40,870 nucleotides of DNA from Occallatibacter sp. (GCA_031296215.1 JARLGE010000173.1:1-40870); one strand, 5' to 3'; counted from the first letter of the stretch, positions 18,049-26,769 are shown. The notes: generated by a model not told the origin, from the letters alone. Numbers and translations: made by a program.

Positions 18049-20049
18049 CTAGGCTCGCTCACTCAACATGGCGGCGAGCGTATACATCCTGAAGCCGTTC
18101 CTTCCATGCGCCTTCACGCCGTACATGGCGGTGTCGGCGCTGTGCAAAAGATTCTCCGCATCGCGGCCGGAGTCGGGATAGGTGGATACGCCCACGCTGA
18201 CGGTGACCGGAACTCTGGCTGCTTCGAAACTGAAGGGTTGGGAAACGGCGGCTACGATTTTGGCCGCAACCGAGCGCGCCTCTTCGGGATCGTGCAATTC
18301 CGGCAGCAGGACGATGAATTCATCGCCTCCAATGCGGGCAACGGTATCGGTCAGACGCACGGCGTGGCTGATGCGCTTGGCCAGTTCGCAAAGCACCTTG
18401 TCGCCGAAACTGTGTCCGAACGCATCGTTGACCTCCTTGAAGCGGTCCACGTCCACCATCAGCAGTCCCAGGTTCATACCCGATTCTTCTGCCCGCTCGA
18501 TAGCCAGGGTGAGCCGGTCGTTGAGCAGGATGCGATTGGGCAATCCGGTCAGCGGGTCATGCTCCGACAGGTGACGCAGCCGCTCTTCGCTGCTGCGCAG
18601 CGCTCGCGTCTGCCGCTCCACTCTCCGGCGCAGAACCAGAATCCACACAAGGGCTGCAAGCGCCGCAGAGCCAACGGCCGCAAGAACCTCCAAAGCGTGC
18701 TCCGGTGTCCACCAGGGCGGAGTCTTGACCACCGCGACGTCCTCAATGGAGCGCAGCAGAACCTGAACCGACCCCGGCCGGACTCCGCCTTCCCCGAGGT
18801 TCGTGGTCTTTGAGTCGATCAGCACGCTGCAGATTCCGGTCAGACTCAGCATGCTTCCCACTTTCCAGGAAGCCGAACTGCTCCCTGCCCTGTCTTTGGG
18901 AAGAATCGCGCTGAACAGAAGATTGCCGGAACGCAGCATCAGCGTCAGATCGCCGGTGGCCCGGTCCTGTTCCACAAGCTCTCCTTCCATGCGGGTCAAC
19001 TCCCCGTCATGATCTCCCTGGAAGGCCTCGGCGGGCGTGACCGGGATGGCGGTTGGCGCCACAGCGTTCCGGCCGGCGATGCGAAAGGTCGGGTCTTCCA
19101 GCGTGGCCTTGTAGTTGCTGATGGCCGGAAAACCGATCACGTCGACCAGGTCGCCGGGACTCGCATGCGCGGACCCATCGGTTCCCATGCACAGCCCACT
19201 CGCATTCTGCTGGATGCAAAGTGTGCGGCCCGCCCATTCGAGCGTTACCGTTCCCCGCACATGAACGCGCCGGGCCAGGTCCAGCCCCGGTGAATAGTTG
19301 AGCAGGCCGGAGATCGGCACAAGGGGCGCAGCGAAGGGATCGGGCGACGCCGTGCGCAGCACCTTCACCTGCTCCAGCGACGGGAAAAAGATGTGCACCC
19401 CAACCATCTGCTGGCTGCGGTTGAACACAGGCGCCTCGTTGCCGCGAATGCGGATCAGGCAATCGGCGAACGATGCGTAGTCGGTTCCGGCTTTGCGCAG
19501 CGTGGTGGCGGCCAATGGCCCTCCCACGGTAGCGACGTCGAAGGTAACGTTTCTCTCTGTCACATGAACCGCGTGGACCACCCCCTCGACCTCGACCCAT
19601 TGGCCGTCCATGCTGCCATTCAGCAGTTGCGTCATGGTGGCCTTGATTGCGCTTTCCGGGAGGTGCGATTGGCCCACGACCTTGACCTGCGCACGCGCGA
19701 CGACGGGGGCATAGTCCGCTGCCGCGGTGACGCCGGCGACATCCAACACGTCGCCGGCCCGCAAAGTAAGTCCGGAACCGGGGGGCAAGCTGACAAAGAT
19801 GCTGCCTGTGGAATCGTGCACGAAGAGTGCGGTGTGCCGGGAATCGATGTACGGGTCATTGTAGGTGACGACCGCGCGAAGGTGAACAGGATAGGCGCGC
19901 GCCGCTTCTTCGGGCGTGAGACTATGCGCCTGGTGTGCGGTAACCAGCGTGGGCAGCGGCGGCTGCGGACCGCGCACGCCTTGCGCCCCCGCCGCGGCAC
20001 ACGCCAGCATCAGGGCGGCGCACGTCCATGGCTGGCGCGGAGATCGCAT
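18049..20049 (-). CDS. Membrane diguanylate cyclase (GGDEF) with large periplasmic sensor region
   Basis: The product has 666 residues. A signal peptide (about 1-23, ending AAAGAQG) leads to a periplasmic region of about 420 residues. It is built of repeated OB-like beta segments: 'YPVHLRAVVTYNDPY', 'GQWVEVEGVVHAVHV', 'RRVHVRGTVTLEW', 'ELTRMEGELVEQDR'. One transmembrane helix (about 453-473) precedes a short coiled segment and a GGDEF domain. The active-site IGGDEF (574-578) is intact, and RLTD five residues upstream is a complete product-inhibition I-site, so the enzyme should make cyclic di-GMP and be feedback-limited. AAGGAGG lies seven bases before the ATG. The signal sensed is unknown. 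Confidence 0.92.
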   Translation of the reverse strand: MRSPRQPWTCAALMLACAAAGAQGVRGPQPPLPTLVTAHQAHSLTPEEAARAYPVHLRAVVTYNDPYIDSRHTALFVHDSTGSIFVSLPPGSGLTLRAGDVLDVAGVTAAADYAPVVARAQVKVVGQSHLPESAIKATMTQLLNGSMDGQWVEVEGVVHAVHVTERNVTFDVATVGGPLAATTLRKAGTDYASFADCLIRIRGNEAPVFNRSQQMVGVHIFFPSLEQVKVLRTASPDPFAAPLVPISGLLNYSPGLDLARRVHVRGTVTLEWAGRTLCIQQNASGLCMGTDGSAHASPGDLVDVIGFPAISNYKATLEDPTFRIAGRNAVAPTAIPVTPAEAFQGDHDGELTRMEGELVEQDRATGDLTLMLRSGNLLFSAILPKDRAGSSSASWKVGSMLSLTGICSVLIDSKTTNLGEGGVRPGSVQVLLRSIEDVAVVKTPPWWTPEHALEVLAAVGSAALAALVWILVLRRRVERQTRALRSSEERLRHLSEHDPLTGLPNRILLNDRLTLAIERAEESGMNLGLLMVDVDRFKEVNDAFGHSFGDKVLCELAKRISHAVRLTDTVARIGGDEFIVLLPELHDPEEARSVAAKIVAAVSQPFSFEAARVPVTVSVGVSTYPDSGRDAENLLHSADTAMYGVKAHGRNGFRMYTLAAMLSERA

Positions 20050-20409
20050 TCGCTGCCTCCTTCAGAGGAAGCCGGAGCGGAGGTCCAGTTTGCTTCTGGC
20101 CGGCGTCTTGCTCGTGACGAAGAGCCATTGTGCGGCGGCGCCTTCGCTCGATACCAACTGGAGAACCTGTATCGTCAAAACCCGGCACACCGCGCGCGAT
20201 GCCGTTCGGGCCGCGCCCAGCCGGAACTCAAGGTCTACGACACTTTATCTTATCGCCAAATTGGAGAGCGACATGAGCATTCGCGCCGGGGCTATCTGCA
20301 ACCTTCCGGGTATTGTGAACCGGATTGCTCTGGCGCAGCGCCTGCGGGGAGCGGGCTTCGTGGGAGAAACAGCGGACCGACAGGAGCCGGCGCGGCGATC
20401 GGGGTTGCT
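20050..20409. other. Intergenic region between GGDEF and nuoI-like genes
   Basis: These 360 bases carry the upstream region of the diguanylate cyclase gene. I checked the minus strand for a cyclic di-GMP riboswitch and saw no match. Short ORFs on the plus strand run on as shadows into nuoI and are not supported. Confidence 0.4.
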
Positions 20410-20877
20410 TTACTTCGCCGTCAGCGCCGCCACCGGCAACAGCATATCCGCCTTGCGGATCACCAGGTTGGTGGCGTTCAGCGTCGCCAGCTCAAACCCA
20501 TGCCCGTGTGTAATCGCGTCGGTGGGGCAGGCTTCAACGCAGTAGCCGCAGAAGATGCAGCGGTTGTAATCGATGTTGTAAACCTTGGCGTAGCGCTCCG
20601 ACGACGAGATGCGCGTCTCCTCGGTATTCTCGGCGGCCTCGATAAAGATGCAGTTCGACGGGCAGGCGGCCGCGCACAGGAAGCAGGCCACGCACTTTTC
20701 CAGCCCGTTCTCGTCGCGCTGCAGCACGTGCGCGCCACGAAAGCGCTGCTCGAAGATGGCTCCGCGCAGAGGGCCTTTTCCGTCCGGGTAGTTTTCCACC
20801 TGCGTGGGCTCGAGAATCTCCCCGAAGGTAATGCTCATGCCCTTGGCAATGCCGGCGAGGTTGCGCACGATCGACAT
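20410..20877 (-). CDS. nuoI: NADH-quinone oxidoreductase subunit I-like 2x[4Fe-4S] ferredoxin
   Basis: The product has 155 residues, right for NuoI. Two [4Fe-4S] motifs are complete: CVACFLCAAACP and CIFCGYCVEACP, with the NuoI-like N-terminus 'GMSITFGEILEPTQVENYP' and 'FRGAHVLQRDENGLEKCVAC'. In complex I this subunit carries clusters N6a and N6b on the path to quinone. No other nuo gene is in the window; the neighbours are a diguanylate cyclase and a secreted protein, so it is an isolated copy. The ATG at 20875-20877 gives a normal N-terminus; the frame runs 124 codons further antisense to the next gene. Only 37 bases separate it from the divergent gene's start. Confidence 0.9.
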   Translation of the reverse strand: MSIVRNLAGIAKGMSITFGEILEPTQVENYPDGKGPLRGAIFEQRFRGAHVLQRDENGLEKCVACFLCAAACPSNCIFIEAAENTEETRISSSERYAKVYNIDYNRCIFCGYCVEACPTDAITHGHGFELATLNATNLVIRKADMLLPVAALTAK

Positions 20878-20914
20878 GAGGCCAGTATACGATGAATCGG
20901 TGGAGGGTTTCACC

Positions 20915-21556
20915 ATGCGGATGCGGGTTTGGGCGGCGGTTTTCCTATTTGGAGTGGGTGCGGGGGCGGTTGGGGCGCAGGCGCCGATGAGCGGCACGGA
21001 CATCGGCCAGGGCACATGCATGGGCATGCCCACGGGTGGCATGAAGATGCAACACGGCGAACAAATGGGCATGAAGTCCGGGCAGGACAAGCCGATGGAT
21101 ATGGGCGGCATGAAGATGGAGATGGGCAAGCCGGTCATCCCGGCCGGTCCCATGAAGGTCACCTTCGGCGACAAGGCAGCCGAGTGGACGCCGGCGACGC
21201 TGGCCGCGCTGCCGCATAAAGCCATCAAGCTGTGGAACGAGCACGCCAAGGCCTGCCAGGCCTACTCCGGGGTGCCGTTGATCGATTTGCTCAAGCCGCT
21301 GGGCGTGCCGGAGAAGCCGCACGGCAAGGAACTTCGGCTCTACGTAATCGCCGAGGGAGCCGACGGCTACCAGGTGGTCTATTCCATCGGCGAGGTCACC
21401 CCCGACCTGCACGACGCCACCGTGTTGGTGGCTGACACCATGGACGGAAAACCGATTGCAGACAGCGGGCCTCTGCAACTTGTGGCTACGGGGGAAAAGC
21501 GCCCCGCCCGCTGGGTGCGCAACCTGGCCGCCATCCGGATAAAAACGGCGGAGTAA
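20915..21556 (+). CDS. Secreted Met-rich protein with sulfite-oxidase-like (molybdopterin-binding) fold
   Basis: The product has 213 residues. A signal peptide (about 1-21, ending AVGAQA) is followed by a segment of about 50 residues very rich in Met, Gly and His ('GTCMGMPTGGMKMQHGEQMG', 'MDMGGMKMEMGKP'), which looks like a copper- or silver-binding Met motif cluster. From about residue 75, 'VTFGDKAAEWTPATLAALPH', 'SGVPLIDLLKPLGVP', 'YQVVYSIGEVTPDL' and 'PLQLVATGEKRPARWVRN' follow the small oxidoreductase molybdopterin-binding domain pattern (SUOX/YedY-like). The usual cofactor cysteine is not obvious, so it may have lost the cofactor. AGGG/GGAGG lies eight bases before the ATG. It is divergent from nuoI. 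Confidence 0.75.
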   Translation: MRMRVWAAVFLFGVGAGAVGAQAPMSGTDIGQGTCMGMPTGGMKMQHGEQMGMKSGQDKPMDMGGMKMEMGKPVIPAGPMKVTFGDKAAEWTPATLAALPHKAIKLWNEHAKACQAYSGVPLIDLLKPLGVPEKPHGKELRLYVIAEGADGYQVVYSIGEVTPDLHDATVLVADTMDGKPIADSGPLQLVATGEKRPARWVRNLAAIRIKTAE

Positions 21557-21610
21557 TTGCTCACCTTCGCTTCGCCATGCGCAGGTTCTGGTGCGGATGC
21601 TTCGTGACCG

Positions 21611-22033
21611 CTATTGCTGCGGATGATCCTCCTTCGGATGTTCTGGGGCTGCCGGATGTTGCGGCGCGGCCTGGTGTTGCGGAGGCGCCGGGTGCTGTTG
21701 CTGCGTCTGAGGGGTCTGATGCTGCTGCTGGGGCATCGGGTGCTGCTGTGGAACTGCCTGATGCTGTCGCTGCTGCTGGGGCATCGGGTGCTGCTGTGGA
21801 ACTGCCTGGTGCTGTTGCTGCTGCTGTTGCAGCGGCGGCGCCGCCGGGCCCTCATGTTTTGATCCGCGGCAAGCGGGCTGCTCACAACCAGGCTGGCTGG
21901 ACGGCCCAGATTGACGGCGGCAAATTGGGCCCGGTTGGTGCTGGCCAGGTGCTCGTTCTGGAGCTGTGTACTCATGGGCGCGGCATGCTGGTCGAGCAAC
22001 ATCAATGCAACCAGTTCTAGGCCGAAGTGGCAT
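21611..22033 (-). pseudogene. Decayed Gln/Pro/His-rich gene with frameshift
   Basis: Two overlapping minus-strand frames each carry half of a plausible protein. One frame (from about 22005 down to about 21865) reads 'NEHLASTNRAQFAAVNLG', which from memory resembles the 'NRAQFAAVNHG' segment of acidobacterial low-complexity secreted proteins. The other frame continues from about 21860 to the stop at 21611-21613 with a Gln/Pro/His-rich tail such as 'PQQHPMPQQQ'. In the family I recall, such a tail follows the first segment, so a frameshift near 21860 and loss of the 5' end are the simplest reading. An intact short Gln-rich protein using only the second frame (start near 22033) is the alternative. 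Confidence 0.5.
21721..21816. repeat. Two tandem 48-base repeats
   Basis: The unit starting GCTGCTGCTGGGGCATCGGG at 21721 repeats at 21769 almost unchanged. On the minus strand each unit encodes 16 residues of the form HQAVPQQHPMPQQQ plus two. The 48-base length keeps the frame, which suggests the repeat arose while the Gln-rich frame was translated. Confidence 0.85.
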
Positions 22034-22269
22034 TTTCCTTAAGGAAGAGCCGACGTGCACGATCTACAAACGTCAACGTGTGAATCGAAAATGCTCTCAC
22101 ACTACCGTCGTAGATCGGAAATTCCGGAGGGAGCAGGGGGTTTCAACCCCCTGAAAGAGAGCCAGATAACGGAGCTTTTAGGCCCGGGTCCTTGTCACTA
22201 TTCTGACACAGACTGCAAATACGACTGTAGTACTAATCCGCGCAAAATCGCGCACAGTGCACCGTTCTC
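22034..22269. other. Intergenic region with large inverted repeats
   Basis: No gene is supported. TTCCTTAAGGAA (22035-22046) is a perfect palindrome. CGATCTAC (22060-22067) pairs with GTAGATCG (22110-22117), and inside it GTGTGA (22078-22083) pairs with TCACAC (22097-22102), giving a two-stem hairpin with an internal loop. CAGGGGGTT/AACCCCCTG (22134-22153) is a further tight hairpin. These could be remnants of a small mobile element or an untranslated RNA. Confidence 0.45.
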
Positions 22270-23136
22270 CTAATGCGGGCGGGGCACCGATTGCCCCCTG
22301 TTGTGGGCCGGCGGCGTGGTCACCGGCTTGCGCTCGGGCCTGGGATTCACCAGTTGCTGGCAGAGCGCCGAGTCCTGGCCGCGGGCAATGCCCGGCAGCG
22401 CCTCTCCAGGGCGGCACAGGCGCAGCTTCAGGGCTTCGGCCTCCTTGCCGCTGAGCAGTTGGGTGCGCTCCAGGCGGCTCAGCGGGTCCACGTCGTAGCG
22501 ATAGACGTAGTCGTCCGGGGGCTTCTGCGCGCCGTAGTCGAGGTGAATCCAGGTGCCCAGCAGGTCGCGGCCATTGGGCTCGGCCAGCCCGGCATAGACC
22601 TGCGTCCAGGCCACCCCGGCCGCGGGATTGGCGTTCCCCACCGGCACGCCCTGCCCGCCGCGCATCCAGCGCGCCGCAAAGATGTGCTGCGCCAGGTCGT
22701 AGTGGAAGGCGGTCAAGTACGTGTCCGGGGCGCAGGCGGTGCAGTTGTCGTAGAGGATGGCCGGCTCCGCGCTGCCGCCGTCGCTCAGGGTCACAAAGGG
22801 CAGCCAGCGCAGGTTGTAGCCGGTGAGCAGCGGGGTGAGCAGGTGGTTAGTGAGGTTGACGCTCCAGAGGGAGAAGGCGTCGTCGGCGGGGTTGGCCTGG
22901 GTCCCGTTGCGCTGCGTGGTCACCACCAGGGCCGCGTCGTACTCGACGCCGATTTCGCGGATGGCCGTCCAGTTCTCCGCAGCCAGCGCGCGCGTCACCC
23001 AGACCACCACATCCTGATCCTTCGCCGCGCGGAAGTCCATCCAGCGAAAGGGGTCCTGCTGGGCACTGAGGGGAGTTGCGGCTGCGAGCACAGCGCAAAG
23101 GAAGGCGGCAAAACGCCAGGAAAGAACGACCCGCAT
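22270..23136 (-). CDS. Secreted hypothetical protein
   Basis: The product has 288 residues with a clear signal peptide (about 1-25, ending TPLSAQQ). The mature part includes 'VVWVTRALAAENWTAIREIG', 'DDAFSLWSVNLTNHLLTPLL', a Cys pair in 'YDNCTACAPDTYLTAF', and a Pro-rich, probably disordered C-terminus (about 260-288). I do not recognise the family. The CxxC in the mature region is not followed by His, so it is not a haem site; it may form a disulfide. It may be secreted or periplasmic. The neighbouring genes on the same strand also encode exported proteins, but gaps of over 100 bases argue against one tight operon. Confidence 0.75.
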   Translation of the reverse strand: MRVVLSWRFAAFLCAVLAAATPLSAQQDPFRWMDFRAAKDQDVVVWVTRALAAENWTAIREIGVEYDAALVVTTQRNGTQANPADDAFSLWSVNLTNHLLTPLLTGYNLRWLPFVTLSDGGSAEPAILYDNCTACAPDTYLTAFHYDLAQHIFAARWMRGGQGVPVGNANPAAGVAWTQVYAGLAEPNGRDLLGTWIHLDYGAQKPPDDYVYRYDVDPLSRLERTQLLSGKEAEALKLRLCRPGEALPGIARGQDSALCQQLVNPRPERKPVTTPPAHNRGQSVPRPH

Positions 23137-23268
23137 GAATTCAGGTATATCAGAGGGGGTGGGCGGAGGCGTTGGCGGGGGCGGTTCCGAGCGGAGATGC
23201 AGACGCTCTTTCGGTCCCCGATCAAACGTACAGACCTCTGCATTGCGAGCCGCGTTTGAGACGGCTCC

Positions 23269-24285
23269 TTATTTCGCATCTATCCACGCATAGACCGGCG
23301 CGACGTTCTTGAATTCTTTCCGGAGTTTGCGAGTTCCGAGGTCAAACATGTAGATGTCGAGCGTGCCGTTGTCCGGGTCTCGAACGCGAGTGAGCAGGAT
23401 TCTTTTTGAATCGGGAGACCAGACGGGCTGCGCGTTGTCCCCAACGTCTGAACTGAACCCCATGAGAATGTGAGAGTCCGTCCCTGTGGGACGCATCAGG
23501 CTGAACTGATGGTCGCACGGCAAATAGCACTTCCCTTCATAGACCTCACAATTCCCCGGCCGACAATATTCCCGAGGCACCGGAAAGTAACTCGCAAAGG
23601 CGATCCAGTCCCCGGAGGGCGACCAGGAGGGAGATTGGCCAAGGCCAATCATCGAGACCGTGCCGGTTGCGAGGTCGGCAACGTAGATTGCGCGGATGTC
23701 TGAAAGAGGAGAAAAGTGCGGGAAAAGGGGAGAATGGTCAGGCGCCCGCATATCGAACGCAATGCGCCGGCTTTCGGGGGACCAACTGAGGCTCCGCCCG
23801 ACGTAGCCGGACGACTCCTTGAACATGGTGATTTCTCCATTCTTGAGGTCGAGGACCTGGAGGCGTGAGTGCATGACACATGCCAGTTTCGAGCTGTCGG
23901 GAGAAATGGCGACAGACCCCGGAGCGCATTCAATTTCAGGGTGATCGGTCCATTTGCCGTCCTTCACGGAATAGGTGCTGACGACGAGCCTTGGGGCGCG
24001 TGAGCCGTCGCCGGGAAGACGATGCGCAGAGGCGACGACGCTTCCGTCGGCTGAGATGCTGGGTCCGGCGTATAAACCGATGGGGTCCTCCTGCAACGGT
24101 ATCGTCTTGTCTTGCGTGGTTAGCAGGATTCTCTCTGGCAGATATCCCCCCACCAACAATTCCGCTCCTGGCAGCCGTGGAAGGTTGTTCGGGTCGTATT
24201 TCTGCGCTTGCTCGGGCGTGCTCGGGCATAGCGCACTGAACGCAGCGAAGATGGCAATGAGGACTTGTTGCTTTTGCATCTTCAT
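23269..24285 (-). CDS. Secreted TolB-like WD40/PD40 beta-propeller protein
   Basis: The product has 338 residues with a signal-like N-terminus (about 1-28). The mature part shows repeated propeller motifs typical of PD40: 'GPSISADGSVVAS', 'GSVAISPDSSKLACV', 'RSLSWSPESRRIAF', 'QSPSWSPSGDWIAFAS' and 'QPVWSPDSKRILLTR', so at least five blades. Such proteins are abundant in acidobacteria and usually bind proteins or sugars outside the cytoplasm; the exact role is unknown. Cysteines in 'EYCRPGNCEVYEGKCYLPC' probably form disulfides. The ATG at 24283-24285 is very close to GGGAGA, and the second ATG six bases later has better spacing. The base composition looks less GC-rich than neighbouring genes. 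Confidence 0.82.
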   Translation of the reverse strand: MKMQKQQVLIAIFAAFSALCPSTPEQAQKYDPNNLPRLPGAELLVGGYLPERILLTTQDKTIPLQEDPIGLYAGPSISADGSVVASAHRLPGDGSRAPRLVVSTYSVKDGKWTDHPEIECAPGSVAISPDSSKLACVMHSRLQVLDLKNGEITMFKESSGYVGRSLSWSPESRRIAFDMRAPDHSPLFPHFSPLSDIRAIYVADLATGTVSMIGLGQSPSWSPSGDWIAFASYFPVPREYCRPGNCEVYEGKCYLPCDHQFSLMRPTGTDSHILMGFSSDVGDNAQPVWSPDSKRILLTRVRDPDNGTLDIYMFDLGTRKLRKEFKNVAPVYAWIDAK

Positions 24286-24377
24286 TCTCCCTACCCTCGA
24301 GCAGAATTGTCCGCGCCTTCGGCTGCCGGTGTGCGCAGGGTTGTGACACTCTTCAAAGTGATCGCGTCAAAAGCAGG

Positions 24378-24409
24378 TCCCCTTCGACTGCGCTTAGGGC
24401 AGGCTTTCG
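24378..24409. repeat. Dispersed repeat type C (inverted copy)
   Basis: The reverse complement of this stretch matches 4827-4858 at 29 of 32 positions by my count. It lies between the TPR/cytochrome gene stop and the start of the propeller gene. The rest of that gap holds no supported gene. Confidence 0.6.
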
Positions 24410-24477
24410 GCTCCGCTGAAAAGCGCTCCGCTCGGGATGACAGCTCATTTTTTGCTATCAACCTCCGAGGCTCCCGA

Positions 24478-26769
24478 CTAATTGGTGGATGAGAGCCGCG
24501 CCAGGTTGGCTTTGGCCTGCGCGTGATCGGGCTTGATTTTCAGGGCGCGCTCGAAGGCGGAGCGGGCGGCGGCGGTCTGGCCGCCACGGGCTAACATCGC
24601 GCCTAGGTTGTTCCAGCCGTCGGCGTCGTTTGCGTCCAGTTCAAGGGCGCGCTTCTGTTCGGAGAATGCCTCCTCGGACTGTCCCTGCGCGTCCAGGACC
24701 TGGGACAACAACGAATGGACCTGGGGGTCGTCCGGAGTGAGGCTGGCGGCGGTGCGCAGGTGGGCCAGCGCGTCGGGAAGCCGGTTTTGCCGCGCCAGCA
24801 CCATCGCCAGCTTCAGGTGCGCGTCGGTCGAGTTGGGCCGGGCGCGGAGGGCCTGCTCCAGGAGAGTCTGGGCCTGGGCAGCATCGTTGTGGTCGGAGGC
24901 CATCGCGCCGAGGTTGTAGAGCGCGGTGAAGTCGGCGGGGTCCAGCGCCAGGGCGCGGTTGAACTCTTTGACGGCTTCGTCTTCACGGCCTGCGCCGAGC
25001 AGCGCCGCGCCCAGCATGCTGCGGGTCTCTGCGTCTTCAGGACAGGCGGCGAGAGCGGCGCGAAGCTCTTTTTCCCCGTCCTCAAAGCTCGCCGTCCGGA
25101 CTTCGAGGCGCCCAAGGTCGAAGCGTGCGTCGCACGCGGCGGGGCTCGAATTGCCTTCACCGGAGCCAGCGGCGAGGGCGCGGGTGTACTGCTGTTTGGC
25201 CTGGTCGGGCTGGCCATCGCCCTCGAGCGACGCGCCCAGAGCCGTGAGCGTGCGGGCGTTGCCGGGGTCGAGCTTGAGTTCCTCCTGATAGACGCCGATG
25301 GCCTCGCCAAATCGGCCCTGGCCGGCCAGCGCGGCAGCGAGGTTGTAGAGGGTGACGTGATCGTTCGGCGATTTCGAAAGCCGGTTGCGCATCCAGGCTT
25401 CTTCCAGTTGGAGCCGCGGGTCGGGGCTGTTGGGCGGCGTGTTGGCGGGCAGCACCTGGAGCCACAGATGGGACATTTCGTCGGTGGAACGGTTGCCGGC
25501 GGTGACGCGGACGGGGGGCGAAGTCGGGTTGTGAGGGTTGGCCGCGGAGTTGTCGTAGGTGAACTTCATGTTGAGGACGGTGCCGGCGGGCAACCGCAAC
25601 GGCTCCCGGTAGCGGTAGACCGATTGGCGGTTGATGTCCCAGTCTTTGATCCATACCAGCCACTTTTTCTCGCCGTTGGGCAGTGTGGCCCAACCCTCGA
25701 GGTCGCGGCCCAGGTAGTGGGCGTGGGGATAGACGCCGAGCACGTCGACGTCGATGGGCAGGGTGATCTGGTTTTCGACGACGAAGTTGGCGTCGCCGGG
25801 AGGAATGTCGAGCAGGTCGTCGCGGTCGAGTTGCAGCAGCATAGGCTGGTGGCCGGGCGGATCGGGGGTGAAGTAGAGGCCGATCTGGGCAGTCACCGTC
25901 TCCGCCTTGCCGGTGGGCTTGAGGTGGATGTTCAGGACCAGGTCGTTGCCGGGGTCCAGACGCCAGGGCATGCCTTCGGGCTCGACCAGGGCGGGCGTGT
26001 CGGGCTTCCAGAAGAGAAAGTGGCTGTCGGGGTCGAAGCGGTTGCCGGCGTCCATTAACAACTCCATGCCGGGGACGCCGTCTTGCCAGTCGGCGGGGTG
26101 GGCGGCGCGCAGGCTGGCGGTGCGATCAACCAGCACATTGGCATGGTGGACGACCCAGGCCGGCGTGGGGCGGATCTCCATGGCGCGCACGTAACGGATG
26201 GCTTTGAGGGGGTTGGGGAAGATCAGGTTGCGAAAGACGTCGGTGCCGCCGGGAGGGAGCGTGAAGGGGCGCTGGATGGTCAGGACGAGGTCGGGGGGGC
26301 CGAGCTGCCAGGTGCTGTCGTAGCGGGGCGGCGGCGGGGCGGCTTTCAGGTCGCCGGCGGGGGTGCCGGCGTTGATCCAGCGCTTAAGCAGCGACTGCTC
26401 GTCGGCGCTGAGACGGCGAACATCGGCGAAGTCTCCGTAGCCGGACTCGGGCAGCCAGGGAGGCATGAAGCGGGACTGGGTGACGATGAGGATCTGCGGA
26501 GCCCAGCGGCGGGCGTCGGCGTAGGTGAGCAGGCTGAACGGGCCGCCGCCGCCAGGATGGTGGCAGGTGGTGCAGTGGGCGTAGAGCAGCGGCGCTACAT
26601 CGCGGGACCAGGTCTCCTGCGGGGCTGGCCGGGTGCCGGGTTGCTGTGCAGCTTGAGCGGCTGGCGCCGGTCCGGTCGCGGCCGCCTGGGCGGAGGGCGC
26701 GGGGCTACTCAGGACGTAGACGCATCCGGCGGCCAGCGGGAGCAGGGCGAGAAGGGGGAGGCTTTTCAT
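24478..26769 (-). CDS. Exported cytochrome c - PHM-type copper monooxygenase - TPR fusion
   Basis: The product has 763 residues. After an export signal (about 1-30; LAAGC16 could be a weak lipobox) comes a one-haem cytochrome c-like segment with CTTCH (66-70). Residues about 150-450 match the copper type II ascorbate-dependent monooxygenase (PHM/DBM) fold. Candidate CuH ligands are H208, H209 and H282 (VVHHANVLV, LNIHLKP); candidate CuM ligands are H349, H351 and M401 (YPHAHYLG, LNMKFTYDNS). From about 460 to the end there are about eight TPR units, such as 'NARTLTALGASLEGDGQPDQ' and 'DGWNNLGAMLARGGQ'. PHM enzymes hydroxylate C-H bonds with oxygen; this bacterial group has no known substrate. 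The ATG overlaps the redoxin stop as ATGA. Confidence 0.85.
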   Translation of the reverse strand: MKSLPLLALLPLAAGCVYVLSSPAPSAQAAATGPAPAAQAAQQPGTRPAPQETWSRDVAPLLYAHCTTCHHPGGGGPFSLLTYADARRWAPQILIVTQSRFMPPWLPESGYGDFADVRRLSADEQSLLKRWINAGTPAGDLKAAPPPPRYDSTWQLGPPDLVLTIQRPFTLPPGGTDVFRNLIFPNPLKAIRYVRAMEIRPTPAWVVHHANVLVDRTASLRAAHPADWQDGVPGMELLMDAGNRFDPDSHFLFWKPDTPALVEPEGMPWRLDPGNDLVLNIHLKPTGKAETVTAQIGLYFTPDPPGHQPMLLQLDRDDLLDIPPGDANFVVENQITLPIDVDVLGVYPHAHYLGRDLEGWATLPNGEKKWLVWIKDWDINRQSVYRYREPLRLPAGTVLNMKFTYDNSAANPHNPTSPPVRVTAGNRSTDEMSHLWLQVLPANTPPNSPDPRLQLEEAWMRNRLSKSPNDHVTLYNLAAALAGQGRFGEAIGVYQEELKLDPGNARTLTALGASLEGDGQPDQAKQQYTRALAAGSGEGNSSPAACDARFDLGRLEVRTASFEDGEKELRAALAACPEDAETRSMLGAALLGAGREDEAVKEFNRALALDPADFTALYNLGAMASDHNDAAQAQTLLEQALRARPNSTDAHLKLAMVLARQNRLPDALAHLRTAASLTPDDPQVHSLLSQVLDAQGQSEEAFSEQKRALELDANDADGWNNLGAMLARGGQTAAARSAFERALKIKPDHAQAKANLARLSSTN

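Noticed and set aside
20050..20265. Possible cyclic di-GMP riboswitch before the diguanylate cyclase
   Set aside because: The conserved GEMM core was not found on the minus strand.
21577..22020. A plus-strand frame with Ala/Gly/Val-rich repeats across the tandem repeat
   Set aside because: The repeats read as ordinary Gln/Pro/His-rich protein on the minus strand, and the plus frame has no signal or ribosome binding site that would favour it.
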